From Pelagicoccus sp. SDUM812003 (lineage in GTDB: Bacteria > Verrucomicrobiota > Verrucomicrobiia > Opitutales > Opitutaceae): a stretch of 64,000 bases of DNA. The notes beneath the pieces are model-generated. The model was not told the origin of the DNA and did no database searches. It worked only from the letters and a program-made list of their open reading frames with translations. Every line of letters begins with the position of its first letter. Positions within the stretch are counted from its first letter, which is position 1. The position numbers were made by a program, and so were the translations under genes. Of the stretch, positions 27,302 through 35,759 are shown piece after piece. The DNA lies in contig NZ_JARXHY010000015.1 in NCBI RefSeq assembly GCF_031127815.1, positions 97,241 to 161,240 of the forward strand, read 5' to 3'.

Positions 27302-28798
27302 CTACTCAACAATCACCGCCTGATAGTAGACAGCCCCTTCGATCGCTTGCGGGTCCCTCAACGTCACTCGGTTCCCGTCGAGCTCGATCTCCAAGCCCTC
27401 TACTGGCGTCCACTCGCCGCCACGCAGCGAGTCAGTCTTCACGAGGGCGAAATCGACTCCTGAACGGTACATCACTTCAGCCACAGCATGACCGTTTTCT
27501 ACCCGGAAATCGACCAATTCGATAGTCCCGTCCGGCGCAGCCACCGTGACCTCGATAGAATGCGTCGTTGTTTTCACTCCATCGAAGACTTCTACTGTTA
27601 TGACCGCCGTACCGTGCTGGCGAGCTGCTGGCGTGATTTGCAAAGTGCGGCTTGTGCCCGTTCCCGACAGGACAATGCCTGACTCTGGCACGAGCAGCGT
27701 GTTGCTTGAGCTCACGCTAACCTGCAGTTCGGCAGGCGAGGTCTCGCCATCGCCGATGGTGAAACTGAGTCCATCGACGGACTGACCAGAACCAAGCTCC
27801 AGCTCGCTTGCCAGCCCCACGATCGTCGGGACTTCATTTTCGCTGACCACAATCTGAAAGGATTGACTGGCCGAATTCACCCCATCGCTTACCGAAACCG
27901 TAATGCTCGCCTCGCCAGAACCGCCCTGACTGGTAGCGAAGCGAAGCGAACGGCTCTCGCCCGTTCCCATAAGCTCAATTGACTGCGACGGGATCAGCCC
28001 CTCGTTCGACGAAGCGACCGTGACCAACAGGTCCTCTCCTGCCGACTCCCGATCGGATACGGAAACCGAAATCCCGTCCACCACAACGCCATCATAAACC
28101 GCTAGATCCTCGATCGCGGAAACCGTCGGCACATAATTCGGCAGAACCGAAACCAGGAAACTGGTTTCGACCATCTCCGCACCGTCGCTCAGGAGAAGCG
28201 TCACTTCCGACGAACCGGCCGTGGTCCGCACCGGATCAACCGACAAACTCGCCACGCCCTCCACGATTTCAAGCGATACGCGATTCAGCGGCAGCAGCTC
28301 TAAGTTAGAGGAAAGGATTTCAAACGACAATTCGTCGAGCGAGGACTCCGCATCGGAAACATCCACGGGGATCGCGGCAAATTGCGTTTCATCTCCACGC
28401 AAGACTTCCAAGTCCTGAATCGTGCCCACCGCAGGCGCAGTGTTGTCAGCCGCTCCGACAGAAACGTTGGTGTAGCCGGAATATCCGAACTCGTTGTAGG
28501 CGCGAACTCGATAGGAATAAGGGATGCCGGGGATCACGCCCTCATCGGAATAGCTCTGAACATCGGCGCTCACTTCGCCGATCACCTCGTAGCCCACCCC
28601 ATCCAGCGATCGTTCGATCTCGAATCCGACTTCGTTGTCGGAATTGTCCTGCCAGGTCAGATTGAGCGTGCCCGCCGCGTTGGCAGCCGTTGTCAAGAAG
28701 AGCAAAACAGCGAGAGAAGCGGCTCGCAGCCCCCCCGTGGGAAGTCGGTTCGATCGGGCATCGGAAAAGTCTGTGTGGGTAAAGAGTCTGAGTCCCAT
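27302..28798 (-). CDS. Secreted FN3 and Ig/cadherin-like repeat protein
   Basis: A 498-aa exported protein. The signal peptide has a long polar lead and hydrophobic core AASLAVLLFLTTAANAA (cleavage near ANA). A fibronectin type III domain (about 44-125: LTWQDNSDNEVGFEIERSLDG, SYRVRAYNEFGYSGY) follows. Then come three to four beta-sandwich repeats of about 90 aa, each opening with a P-x-(V/I) pattern (APAVGTIQDLEV, VPTVSAIEDLAV, VPTIVGLASELEL) and ending ITVSVSDGVNS or similar, like bacterial Ig/cadherin repeats. The C terminus is a small beta domain. There is no sortase, VPDSG or T9SS signal. A cell-surface or extracellular binding role is likely. Confidence 0.75.
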   Translation of the reverse strand: MGLRLFTHTDFSDARSNRLPTGGLRAASLAVLLFLTTAANAAGTLNLTWQDNSDNEVGFEIERSLDGVGYEVIGEVSADVQSYSDEGVIPGIPYSYRVRAYNEFGYSGYTNVSVGAADNTAPAVGTIQDLEVLRGDETQFAAIPVDVSDAESSLDELSFEILSSNLELLPLNRVSLEIVEGVASLSVDPVRTTAGSSEVTLLLSDGAEMVETSFLVSVLPNYVPTVSAIEDLAVYDGVVVDGISVSVSDRESAGEDLLVTVASSNEGLIPSQSIELMGTGESRSLRFATSQGGSGEASITVSVSDGVNSASQSFQIVVSENEVPTIVGLASELELGSGQSVDGLSFTIGDGETSPAELQVSVSSSNTLLVPESGIVLSGTGTSRTLQITPAARQHGTAVITVEVFDGVKTTTHSIEVTVAAPDGTIELVDFRVENGHAVAEVMYRSGVDFALVKTDSLRGGEWTPVEGLEIELDGNRVTLRDPQAIEGAVYYQAVIVE

Positions 28799-29010
28799 GA
28801 TGGGCCTCGAAATCGCCTCGCAAAAGACCTTCTACAGATCCCGGCCCAAAAATGAACGATCTCACGCTCGCCCTAGTCAGCGTTCACACAAATGCAGTGA
28901 GTATCTGAAGCGCAAAGTCCTTGGGGGAGGAAAACCACCCAGCGGTGAGGAAACCCAATCACGCGCTAGACCCCATACCCTAGCTCGCAGCGCTCGATGG
29001 CGGATCGCTA

Positions 29011-29295
29011 ATAAAAGCCTCAAACGATCCGCACTCCTACCTGTAGGTCGCCGCGCCGACCCTGTAGGTCGGGGCGCCGACCCGACACCCCACCAACGCC
29101 TCAGCGCCCCGACCCACAAGAAAGGTGGCGCTCGACGTCCCCGGCGGGCGCGAAAAGTTGGGTAACCGCCAAGAACGCGAAGGTCACGAAGCTGCTTCGC
29201 GAATTGCTGGTTTGGTTGTGGCAGGGGCCGATGTCCACAGGCTTCGAGAGAGGGGGAATTGCCACAAAAAGCCCCAAACGATCCGCACTCCTACC
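29011..29295 (+). repeat. Dispersed repeat, tail fragment, extra head and unit R3
   Basis: A tail fragment (AAGCCTCAAACGATCCGCAC) ends at 29,041, a lone head TGTAGGTCGCCGCGCCGACC follows at 29,042-29,062, then a full unit at 29,063-29,295. R3 matches R1 at 21,468 almost base for base over more than 200 bp. The order shows that units are added head to tail at the head palindrome. The stretch 28,799-29,010 upstream holds nothing else recognisable. Confidence 0.85.
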
Positions 29296-29519
29296 TGTAG
29301 GTCGCCGCGCCGACCCGACACTCCCCAAAGTCGCCTCACCGCCCCGTCCCACAAGAAAGGTGGCGCTCGACATCCCCGGCGGGCGCGAAAAGATGGGTAA
29401 CCGCCAAGAACGCGAAGGTCACGAAGCTGCTTCGCGAATTGCTGGTTTGGTTGTGGCAGGGGCCGATGTCCACTGGCTTCGAGAGAGGGGGATTGCCACA
29501 GAAAGCCCCAAAGGATCCG
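29296..29519 (+). repeat. Dispersed repeat, unit R4
   Basis: A tandem full unit following R3, same direction, with the same internal blocks (GGTGGCGCTCGACATCCCCG, CTTCGAGAGAGGGGGATTGC). The shortened tail ends AAAGCCCCAAAGGATCCG before the next head. Confidence 0.85.
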
Positions 29520-29632
29520 TGTAGGTCGCCGCGCCGACCCGACACCCCTCCAACGCCTCTCCGCCCCGTCCTACATGATTGGCTTGAGGGTGGCGCTCGA
29601 CGTCCCCGGCGAGCGTAAAGGGAGCCTAAAAC
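29520..29632 (+). repeat. Dispersed repeat, truncated unit R5
   Basis: Head TGTAGGTCGCCGCGCCGACC and first half of the body, then loss of similarity after GGCGAGCGTAAAGGGAGCC. It ends the tandem array. The remaining 29,633-30,184 gap holds one copy of the short REP-like repeat and a run of CATCAGCCATTAGCCATCA simple repeat near 30,097-30,134; no gene is seen. Confidence 0.75.
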
Positions 29633-29736
29633 CGATGATCAACCTTCGCCAAAGCAAGATGGCCTAAGGCCAGCCTGATCAGGCCTTCCTAGTCTCGAAA
29701 TTAATATCAAGCAAACCGCTACCGCTGTCCCAGAGA

Positions 29737-29760
29737 TGGAGCGGGACCTCCAGGCACGCT
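29737..29760. repeat. Dispersed short repeat, 'ggagcgggacctccaggca' family, copy 3
   Basis: TGGAGCGGGACCTCCAGGCA then CGCT, one base different from the mutS-side copy over the shared length. Found in the repeat-rich gap before the polysaccharide locus. Confidence 0.55.
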
Positions 29761-30096
29761 TCCCCTCATCCGATCGCAACCAGCCTCCCCCATCCCGCAA
29801 TCGGGGAAACTCGCTTTCTGCGCAGGCAAACGGGTTACGGGTTGCAATGAAACCCCTAGATCAGCCAAATACCGCCCATTCCTAGCCGCCATTCGCCCGC
29901 TGAGCAATTAAGACCATCTGCCGCCTCAAGTTTCCCTAACTCCAACCGTAAAAAAGCCTAAAAGACCACTGCCCTCAAGCCGTGGATCAATCGTATCGCA
30001 AGTGAGGTTTGGGCGCCGCCCGGGACCTCCGACAGAACAATCATCACCAAAACAATTCCAGAAGACTGATCCGCAGCGTTCTTTCGCGACCTCAGC

Positions 30097-30134
30097 GATC
30101 AATCCCATCAGCCATTAGCCATCAACCATCAGTC
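30097..30134. repeat. Simple 'cagccattagccat' repeat, intergenic copy
   Basis: CATCAGCCATTAGCCATCAA and neighbouring variants form a short degenerate array of GCCATNA steps. The same sequence type makes up the linkers of the gene at 34,186-35,736, so this is an intergenic member of that family. Confidence 0.55.
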
Positions 30135-30184
30135 ATTCGAGCTCCGCTCGACCACCTGTGCCTTCACCTCCCACAGCTCATTTG

Positions 30185-31270
30185 ATGCAATCCAAGGAGC
30201 AGAAACAAAGCTCTTCTAGCGAACCGACAGAAACAATCTGTCGCGTTTTCTCGCGTGCGGACCGAGACAATTGGAAACGTGAGCTAGCATCGCTCGATCC
30301 AAGCGCCCAGTTTCTGGCCAACGAATGGGCATCGTTGCTGGAAACGACCTACGGCTACAAAACCCATTTGGTGACTCTTAAGGCCGGCGACCAAACAATA
30401 GCCGCCATCCCTGTTTCGGTGGTCCGCTCCACGCTTACCGGAAGTCGAGCGATTTCGATGCCTTTCTTCGACTTATGCCCCCCCATCGCGAAAACAGCCG
30501 ATTTAGCGAAGTCACTCTTCAACGAACTGCTCTCCTTCGCTGAGAAGCAAAAATTGGACTATGTCGAAGCGCGTGGCTGGAGCAACGAATCCACCTGCGG
30601 AACTCCGTCCTTAAGTTTCTACAATCATACCGTCCCCCTTTCTGAAGGACCGGAATCCATATTCAACCGTTTCTCTTCGTCGAACCGACGGGCTATCCGG
30701 AAGGCGCAGAAGGAGGGGGTCGACGTCGGCATCTCTACAGGCATCGAAGCCGTCAAAGACTTCTATCGCCTTCAGTGCATTACCCGGAGACGACATGGAT
30801 TGCCGCCGCAGCCGTTCACATTCTTCAAGAACCTACACCGCGAGATACTTTCCGAGGGAAAAGGCGTAGTCGTCTATGCGAGGGTCGAAAACCAAACCGT
30901 CTCTAGCTCCATCTATATGGAACAGGGAGACACGGTACACTATAAGTACGGCGCCTCGGACCTCGCCTACCAAAACGCCCGCTGCAACAACATCGTTATG
31001 TGGAAGGCTCTGGAGCACTTTTCGCAAAAAGGACTGAGGGTCATGGATTTTGGACGAAATTCCCCGAAAGGCCAAGAAGGTCTAAGAAGGTACAAGCTAG
31101 GCTACGGAGCCGAGGAGAAAACAGTTCACTATCATCGATACAGCCTGAAGAAGCAGGCTGTGGTACCTATGTCAGACGATATTTACGGCTGGCATAACGT
31201 TGTATTCGCGAACCTGCCAGCTCCACTCGGACGCTTGGCAGGAAAACTCATTTATAAACACATTGCATAG
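30185..31270 (+). CDS. FemAB-like GNAT-fold protein of exopolysaccharide/exosortase loci
   Basis: About 361 aa, cytoplasmic, two GNAT-like halves. The N-terminal half has FLANEWASLLETTYGYKTHLV and IAAIPVSVVRSTLTGSRAIS. The second holds RFSSSNRRAIRKAQKEGVDV, YKYGASDLAYQNARCNNIVMW and VMDFGRNSPKGQEGLRRYK. These match the FemAB-like family known from XrtA/PEP-CTERM exopolysaccharide loci, thought to be aminoacyl or acyl transferases; the substrate is unknown. It opens the polysaccharide locus. A GTG 27 nt upstream is an alternative start, but the ATG is preferred. Confidence 0.8.
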   Translation: MQSKEQKQSSSSEPTETICRVFSRADRDNWKRELASLDPSAQFLANEWASLLETTYGYKTHLVTLKAGDQTIAAIPVSVVRSTLTGSRAISMPFFDLCPPIAKTADLAKSLFNELLSFAEKQKLDYVEARGWSNESTCGTPSLSFYNHTVPLSEGPESIFNRFSSSNRRAIRKAQKEGVDVGISTGIEAVKDFYRLQCITRRRHGLPPQPFTFFKNLHREILSEGKGVVVYARVENQTVSSSIYMEQGDTVHYKYGASDLAYQNARCNNIVMWKALEHFSQKGLRVMDFGRNSPKGQEGLRRYKLGYGAEEKTVHYHRYSLKKQAVVPMSDDIYGWHNVVFANLPAPLGRLAGKLIYKHIA

Positions 31271-31345
31271 AAAACAGGACAAAAGTCTTCCTGCCGAAAA
31301 ACCTCAACCTGCTCTTGTATTCAGCAATACCAAACGGAACACTCT

Positions 31346-33706
31346 ATGAATAATCCCGCACCCAACCCTGCGAACACCGGATTTAAAATTACACCAGGCG
31401 ACGTAATCTTCACGCTTTTCCGGCATAAAAAGAAGATCATCTTTTTTATCGTCCTGGGAGCGTTTGTAGGCGCAGCCGCCTACCTCACCGCGCCTTTGCC
31501 TCATGTTTCGCATGCTAAGCTACTCGTGCGCTACGTCACCGAGGCGAATGACTTCATCTCTCTGGACAACGAAACGAACGTCGTGAGGCCCGGCGGTCGA
31601 AGCAATACCGTCATGAATGCGGAACTGGAGATTCTTCGCAGTTCCGATATCGCGCGAGCGGTTGCGGAGAAGGTCGGACCGCAAGACCTACTCGAAGGGA
31701 AAGGGGAAGGGACCGAAGAGCAACTGCTTGACGCCGCCACTTTGCTCGTAGCCTCCAATATGGGCATCGGAACTGCCGGTTGGGACAGTACCGTGATCGG
31801 CCTCAGCTATTCGCACGCTCAACCAGATATCGCTCAGGAAGTACTTAAAACGACTATCGAAGAATATCTCAAGAAGCACACCGAAACTCACCGTGCGAGC
31901 GATAGCTACAACAACTTCCTTTTGCAGCAATCTGACCATTTGAAAACCCGCTTAGCTCAAACGGAGTCGGAGCTCCAGCGCGCCCGCCAGAAAGCGGGGG
32001 TCGTCAATCTCGCAGATGCGAAGATCGCCCTCAGCCAAGAGATTGCGCGCATTCGCCAAGCGGTCTTCCAAACAGACGCGGAACTTGCGGAATACAGGAG
32101 CGCCTTGGAGGCCTTCAAACAGATTCAGGCGCCTCTTAGCGAGACCGTCGAAGAAGGAGACGAGGTCGAAAGTAGCAGCGAACTAGCCGAGCTTGCCAAC
32201 GCTATCGAGCAATACGAAAGCCTTCGATCGACTATCGATGTGCAGAGGTCACGCGAACGCGCCCTGCTGCTTCAGTTCACTGAAGAAAACCCACGCGTGA
32301 AGTCCGTTAGAGCAAAAATCAACGAGACCGAAGCGAAGATGGCCTCACTGGTGGAGACGTATCCTAACATCCGCGCCACCGCGATTACTTCGGACCCCAA
32401 AACGAAAACAGGTCTCAACCCTGAGCTCGAGGTACGGGCCCAATCAATTCGCATTCGCGCTCTTCAATCTCGCTCCGACGTACTCAAATCCCAGTTGGCG
32501 GAACTGTACGAAGAAGCGAAGCGCATCGATGAGGTTGAAGTTGAAATCAATGAACTCGAGCGTCGTCGCGCCCTTGAGGAAGCTAACTATAAAAACCTCG
32601 TCGTTAGTCTCGAGAGCACACGACTTGAAGAGGATCTTCGCGCCAGTCGCACCAACAATATCAGCGTCATTCAGTCCCCTTCGCTCGGGGCAGTTGACAC
32701 ACGACAGAAACGCAAGCTCGCCGCAACCGCAGGCGGCGGCGTAGCGGCCATCGGCCTGGTTTGGGCATTTCTTGTCGACCTACTTCTCGACCGATCAATC
32801 AAGCGACCGACTGAGATCCAACGAAATCTGGGCATCCCCCTCTTCATGAGTCTCCCTGACCTGAACGACAAGCGCTACAAGAAAGCGGGACGCAAAGCCA
32901 GCCGACAGCAGCTGCGACAAGCAGGTAAAGCCAAGCTTCGAAACGCGAATAAGAACAAACGAACCTACGCTCCCAATTCTCCAACGCTCAAAGCAGCGGC
33001 CTTGTCCAAGCCAGAAGAATACGGAACAAGCGCGGTCGAGTCGAACAATCAGCAAATAGCGCCATGGGATGATGAATACGCCTTGAGCGAGCACTTCGAA
33101 GCTCTTCGCGACAAGGTGATCACCTATTTTGAAAGCAAGAACCTCACCCATAAGCCAAAGCTCATCGGCATGACAGGTCTCGGTCAGGAATCGGGCGTCA
33201 CCACCATCGCGTCGGGCCTGGCGGGTAGCCTTTCGAAAATCGGCGAAGGAAATGTTCTCTTGGTCGACATGACCCTAGGGCAAGAAACCGCTCAGCAGTT
33301 TTACAAAGGAAAAAGCATACTCGATCTGGATCAAGTGCTCGACTCGAGCGATGACGCCAAAATGCACAACAATTTGTACGTCGTAGCGGAAGGCACCAAT
33401 GGCACCAAGCTGCCGCGCATCATGCCTCAGCGCTTCAACAAGATCATGCCAAAGCTGAGAGCGAGCGACTTCGACTATATCATCTTCGATATGCCTCCTG
33501 TTAGCGCCATAAGCTCAACGCCTCGCCTCGCCTCCTTCATGGACGTCGTCCTCATGGTCATGGAATCGGAAGAAACCAACCGCGACGTCGCGAACCAAGC
33601 ACTAGAGCTGTTATCGGATTCCAAAGCCCACCTCGGCGGCATCCTAAATAAAACCAAAAGCCATGTCCCCCGTAAACTCGAGCAGGACCTGCTCTCGCAA
33701 GCATAG
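31346..33706 (+). CDS. Wzz-type chain-length protein fused to a degenerate tyrosine-kinase domain
   Basis: A 786-aa polysaccharide co-polymerase. It has an N-terminal Wzz domain with first membrane segment (about 31-50, KKIIFFIVLGAFVGAAAYL), a long periplasmic coiled coil (about 180-430), a second membrane segment (about 452-472) and a cytoplasmic BY-kinase-like domain (600-786). The Walker A position reads TGLGQESGVTT (610-620), with no Lys, while Walker A' (VLLVDMT) and B (YIIFDMPP) survive in altered form. No C-terminal Tyr cluster is present. The domain probably cannot phosphorylate itself and may only regulate assembly. It is 75 nt after the FemAB-like gene and probably co-transcribed. 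Confidence 0.85.
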   Translation: MNNPAPNPANTGFKITPGDVIFTLFRHKKKIIFFIVLGAFVGAAAYLTAPLPHVSHAKLLVRYVTEANDFISLDNETNVVRPGGRSNTVMNAELEILRSSDIARAVAEKVGPQDLLEGKGEGTEEQLLDAATLLVASNMGIGTAGWDSTVIGLSYSHAQPDIAQEVLKTTIEEYLKKHTETHRASDSYNNFLLQQSDHLKTRLAQTESELQRARQKAGVVNLADAKIALSQEIARIRQAVFQTDAELAEYRSALEAFKQIQAPLSETVEEGDEVESSSELAELANAIEQYESLRSTIDVQRSRERALLLQFTEENPRVKSVRAKINETEAKMASLVETYPNIRATAITSDPKTKTGLNPELEVRAQSIRIRALQSRSDVLKSQLAELYEEAKRIDEVEVEINELERRRALEEANYKNLVVSLESTRLEEDLRASRTNNISVIQSPSLGAVDTRQKRKLAATAGGGVAAIGLVWAFLVDLLLDRSIKRPTEIQRNLGIPLFMSLPDLNDKRYKKAGRKASRQQLRQAGKAKLRNANKNKRTYAPNSPTLKAAALSKPEEYGTSAVESNNQQIAPWDDEYALSEHFEALRDKVITYFESKNLTHKPKLIGMTGLGQESGVTTIASGLAGSLSKIGEGNVLLVDMTLGQETAQQFYKGKSILDLDQVLDSSDDAKMHNNLYVVAEGTNGTKLPRIMPQRFNKIMPKLRASDFDYIIFDMPPVSAISSTPRLASFMDVVLMVMESEETNRDVANQALELLSDSKAHLGGILNKTKSHVPRKLEQDLLSQA

Positions 33707-33787
33707 CATGCGAAGCAGGATCAGTGATCGGTAATCTGCAATCACCTATCGGAAATCAAAAAGAGAAATCTCAATTCTACCGACTCG

Positions 33788-34189
33788 ATGCCCTCGTATA
33801 AAGATTTCGAAGAACTGCCGATTTGGAAGGATGCTAGAGAACTGACAAGAGAAGTTTATATGCTAACGAACCAAAGAGAATTCAAAAACGACCGCGGACT
33901 GAGGGATCAATTGCAGAGATCAATTGTATCCGTTGGCAGCAATATCGCGGAAGGGTTTGACCGTTCGACCGACAAGGACTTCGCCCACTTTTTGAGTATC
34001 TCTAAAGCATCGATAGCGGAGGTTCGTGCCCAGCTATACTTTGCCCTCGATCTCGGATATATCACAGATGCTCAACAAACGGAAACGAACCGCAACCTCA
34101 AGCAACTTGGCAATCAGGTTGGCGGATTCATTCAGTATCTACGCGGCGAGAAAAGAAACCGTGCCGCGATCAAGAATCATGGATCATGA
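33788..34189 (+). CDS. Four-helix bundle protein (23S rRNA intervening-sequence / TIGR02436 family)
   Basis: A 133-aa protein with the family hallmarks FEELPIWKDAREL, LRDQLQRSIVSVGSNIAEGF and FLSISKASIAEVRAQL. The family was named from an ORF in rRNA intervening sequences and is often found alone between unrelated genes; the fold resembles Avd of diversity-generating retroelements. Its function is unknown. Its stop overlaps the next start by 4 nt (ATGA). It is a likely late insertion in this operon. Weak simple repeats (ATCGGTAATC type) precede it. Confidence 0.9.
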   Translation: MPSYKDFEELPIWKDARELTREVYMLTNQREFKNDRGLRDQLQRSIVSVGSNIAEGFDRSTDKDFAHFLSISKASIAEVRAQLYFALDLGYITDAQQTETNRNLKQLGNQVGGFIQYLRGEKRNRAAIKNHGS

Positions 34190-35736
34190 ATCAGGAATCT
34201 AAAGCCTCTCCAGATCCACGATTCGCGGTTCCCGATCGCACATCTCACGATGCGATAGATTCGAAATCTAGCGTAGCAAGGGATCCTCGATCACAGATTC
34301 AAGATTCGCGATCAAGCGCAGCTTGCGATTCGAGATCCGAGATTCAAGATTCGCGATCCGCCAGCGGACGCAAACGCAAGGTCGTCCTTGCGGTTGCTTC
34401 GGCTGGCGGCCACTGGGTGCAGCTGCGTCGTCTTCATCCTGCTTTCGAAGGGACTCGACTGCTATACGCCACTACGCGTGAAAGCTATCGCTACGAAGTT
34501 GAGAATGACGGTGCCGAATTCTTCGTCATCCCAGATTGCAATCGTTGGGATAAAAAGGCCCTCATAAAAAGCGCTTTCGCTATTACACGACTGATCATCA
34601 AGCAGAAACCCGATTTCGTAATCACCACCGGGGCAGCTCCAGGCTATTTCGCAATTCGCATTGGAAAGCTCTTTAGCAAAAAAACGGTGTGGCTCGATAG
34701 TATCGCGAATGCGGAAGAGCTCTCCCTGTCTGGGCAAAAAGCCGGCAAACATGCCCACCATTGGATCACCCAATGGAAGCACTTGGCTAGCGATTCTGGA
34801 CCCCACTTCTTCGGCAACGTCCTGGGAGACAACGCCAGAGAAGAGATCGCCAATGACTCATCACTCATCCCTAATCAAAATCAGCGATCAGCCATTAGCC
34901 AAAAGTCATCTGACGCAGTCAACAGTCAGCCATCTGAGCCCAGCTCATCTCCATCAGCGATGAACGATAAGTCATCCGCCATTAGCCATGAGCCATCTGG
35001 GCAAAGCCCAGCTCAGCCATCTGAACCCAGCTCAGCTCCATCAGCCATAAGCAATCAGCCATTAGCCATTTCCAACCGTCACAAGGATCAACTAAAAATC
35101 TTTGTGACGGTTGGAACCGACCTGCCCTTTGACCGGCTCGTGAAAGCCGTGGATTCGTGGGTTGCGGAAAATCCTGATTACGAAATCTTCGCTCAAATAG
35201 GCGAGTCTACCTGGACTCCTCAAAACATCGCCTACTGCAAATTTATCGAGCCCTCCGATTTCGCAAAGCGATTCCGTGAAGCTGATTTCATCGTCTCGCA
35301 CGCAGGCATGGGGACGATTCTCACTTCTTTGCAGTATCAAAAGCCGCTTCTCGTCATGCCACGGATAGCAGCGAAAGGCGAACACCGCAACGAGCACCAG
35401 CTAGCCACCGCAAAACACCTGCAAGCGCTAAACCTGATCAATGTAGCCCAAGACGAGACAGAGCTACTCACGATCCTCAACTCCCTCCATCAGCCATCAG
35501 CCATTAGCCATCAGCCATTGGTCGAAGGTCATGATCACACATCATCTCCTCAGCACAGCGAAACAATCAGCCATCAGCTACCGAGCGAAGCGACACATCG
35601 ACGCCGCGAAGCAAGTGCCAAGCACAGCGACACCAACATAACATCAGTCATCAGCCATCGGCCGCAGGCCGTCATCGGTCCCTACGCATCCGAATCCCTT
35701 CTCTCACAGCTTAAAACCTATATCCAAACTGCTTAG
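34186..35736 (+). CDS. Fused Alg14/Alg13-type (PssD-PssE) glycosyltransferase with repeat-derived linkers
   Basis: 516 aa. Residues 64-225 are the Alg14/PssD half (VVLAVASAGGHWVQLRRLHP; ITTGAAPGYFAIRIGKLF), and residues 303-434 the Alg13/PssE catalytic half (IFVTVGTDLPFDRLVKAVDS; SHAGMGTILTSLQYQKPLLV). Elsewhere these are separate subunits that together transfer a sugar from a nucleotide-sugar to a lipid-linked acceptor. The N terminus (1-60), linker (226-302) and part of the C terminus (435-495) consist of translated simple DNA repeats (SAISHQP, QIQDSRS). After the last array, the domain's terminal helix resumes (SLLSQLKTYIQ). The start overlaps the preceding stop; no other Met occurs before the first domain. 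Confidence 0.85.
   Translation: MNQESKASPDPRFAVPDRTSHDAIDSKSSVARDPRSQIQDSRSSAACDSRSEIQDSRSASGRKRKVVLAVASAGGHWVQLRRLHPAFEGTRLLYATTRESYRYEVENDGAEFFVIPDCNRWDKKALIKSAFAITRLIIKQKPDFVITTGAAPGYFAIRIGKLFSKKTVWLDSIANAEELSLSGQKAGKHAHHWITQWKHLASDSGPHFFGNVLGDNAREEIANDSSLIPNQNQRSAISQKSSDAVNSQPSEPSSSPSAMNDKSSAISHEPSGQSPAQPSEPSSAPSAISNQPLAISNRHKDQLKIFVTVGTDLPFDRLVKAVDSWVAENPDYEIFAQIGESTWTPQNIAYCKFIEPSDFAKRFREADFIVSHAGMGTILTSLQYQKPLLVMPRIAAKGEHRNEHQLATAKHLQALNLINVAQDETELLTILNSLHQPSAISHQPLVEGHDHTSSPQHSETISHQLPSEATHRRREASAKHSDTNITSVISHRPQAVIGPYASESLLSQLKTYIQTA
34295..34358 (+). repeat. 45-bp tandem repeat inside the glycosyltransferase N terminus
   Basis: AGATTCAAGATTCGCGATC occurs at 34,295 and again at 34,340, a 45-nt (15-codon) period encoding QIQDSRSSAACDSRSE-type repeats. 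The neighbouring sequence (GATTCGAGATCCGAGATTC) is built of the same degenerate steps, so the array extends over about 34,200-34,370. Confidence 0.6.
34862..35085 (+). repeat. Simple repeat array encoding the inter-domain linker
   Basis: A degenerate array of CAGCCATTAGCCA and CAGCCATCTGAGCCCAGCTC steps in frame between the two glycosyltransferase halves. It encodes Ser/Pro/Gln-rich sequence with SAISHEPSG and SAISNQPLAI. Another array of the same type lies at 35,490-35,665. Confidence 0.7.
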
Positions 35737-35759
35737 TCACTGGAAATTGATCCTCTAGC

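Noticed and set aside
29204..29524. Open frames across the 235-bp repeats
   Set aside because: Copies at 21,468 and 29,063 do not keep a common reading frame; the sequence is better explained as a non-coding repeat.
34862..35085. CRISPR-like array in the glycosyltransferase gene
   Set aside because: Steps are short and degenerate with no unique spacers, and are translated in frame; simple repeat expansion explains them.
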